Assembly (NCBI GenBank): GCA_009785015.1
Contig: WQXD01000200.1
Coordinates: 1 to 6,810 of the forward strand
Direction: 5' to 3'
From: Oscillospiraceae bacterium
GTDB taxonomy: Bacteria > Bacillota_A > Clostridia > Oscillospirales > WRJC01
Length of the DNA stretch: 6,810 bases
Part shown: positions 6,349 through 6,810 of the stretch, piece after piece
How positions within the stretch are numbered: position 1 is the stretch's first letter
How the letters are laid out: each line of letters begins with the position of its first letter
The notes under the pieces: model-generated
Told to the model about the DNA's origin: nothing
The model's input: only the letters and a program-made list of their open reading frames with translations
The model's database searches: none
Program-made: the position numbers and the translations under genes

Positions 6349-6810
6349 ATGCAAAAGCAAAAAACGACAAAAAAACTGTGCGTAATAACATCGCTGGTTA
6401 TAATATTTCCGCTTTTTGCGTGTACTGCGGATATGACGTCCATCGAACCTATAAACGAGAATGAACTTTATGACGTTATTATGGAAAACAAAACCGTATG
6501 GGAACGGGACGACATGGTAAGCGGGACGCTTGTAGACCTTGACTATGACGGCATACCGGAATATTTGCTTACATCGATGACATATGAAAAAAACGTTCGT
6601 AATAATAACCTGACTATATTTAAGCTGTATGGTACAACCCTGAAAGAAATAAAAATCATAGAGGGCCTTTACGCAAATGAAAATTACGCTGAGCTCAGGG
6701 CCATAGTGCCGTACACGGACGAAAACGGAGCGAAAAATTGGATCATACCCTATCGCGTTGACAGCGGCGAATATTGGGAATATTTTTTGAGCGCGTTTGA
6801 TTTCTGCGGA
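6349..6810 (+). CDS. Putative lipoprotein with a DxDxDG motif (3' end outside window)
   Basis: The frame is open to the window edge (154 residues seen). The start is an ATG with GGAG (6336-6339) 9 bases upstream. The N-terminus has lysines, a hydrophobic core and LFAC at 22-25, so Cys25 is a likely lipidation site after signal peptidase II cleavage. The phenylalanine at -2 is a less usual lipobox residue. The mature part contains DLDYDGIPEYLL (63-74), the Asp-x-Asp-x-Asp-Gly-x-x-Glu calcium-loop pattern seen in FG-GAP/VCBS-like and related repeat proteins, followed by alternating strands such as LTIFKLYG. No enzyme family is recognised. It follows the S55-like gene by 47 bases without a terminator, so the two may be expressed together and act on the same face of the membrane. 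Confidence 0.8.
   Translation, partial: MQKQKTTKKLCVITSLVIIFPLFACTADMTSIEPINENELYDVIMENKTVWERDDMVSGTLVDLDYDGIPEYLLTSMTYEKNVRNNNLTIFKLYGTTLKEIKIIEGLYANENYAELRAIVPYTDENGAKNWIIPYRVDSGEYWEYFLSAFDFCG

Overview
The window carries the DNA mismatch-repair pair mutS and mutL, followed on the same strand by two genes for extracytoplasmic proteins: a membrane-anchored serine peptidase related to SpoIVB (MEROPS family S55) and a lipoprotein cut by the window end. Gram-positive-type signals fit an uncultured or poorly characterised member of the Bacillota, probably Clostridia. These are the strong Shine-Dalgarno sites, the near-consensus vegetative promoters, the endonuclease-type MutL and the S55 peptidase, a family known mainly from endospore formers. 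The exact lineage cannot be read from this sequence.

Layout. Bases 1-265 hold no complete gene. They are a divergent control region with two back-to-back sigma-A-type promoters. One fires right into mutS (-35 at 204-209, -10 at 227-232). The other fires left and matches consensus at both hexamers, with an extended -10 (137-109). Its product lies mostly off the window; only a possible start of a reading frame is seen. Between and around the promoters are short direct repeats that could be operators, and bases 28-100 hold imperfect ~25-bp repeats with A-tracts. mutS (266-2875) and mutL (2880-4718) are separated by 4 bases, and the mutL ribosome site lies inside the end of mutS, so they are almost certainly co-transcribed. 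The S55-like gene (4760-6301) follows after 41 bases and the lipoprotein gene (6349 to the edge) after another 47 bases. No convincing terminator separates any of these genes, so all four could be read from the mutS promoter.

How the genes work together. MutS recognises mismatches and, after ATP-driven sliding, recruits MutL. This MutL carries the nuclease motifs expected in organisms without MutH. The two downstream proteins have no evident repair role; both are predicted to act outside the membrane and may form a separate envelope or signalling unit. The most unusual item is the peptidase: it keeps a His-Asp-Ser arrangement with SpoIVB-like spacing but appears to lack the PDZ domain. It has instead a proline-rich stalk and an added C-terminal lipocalin-like beta domain.
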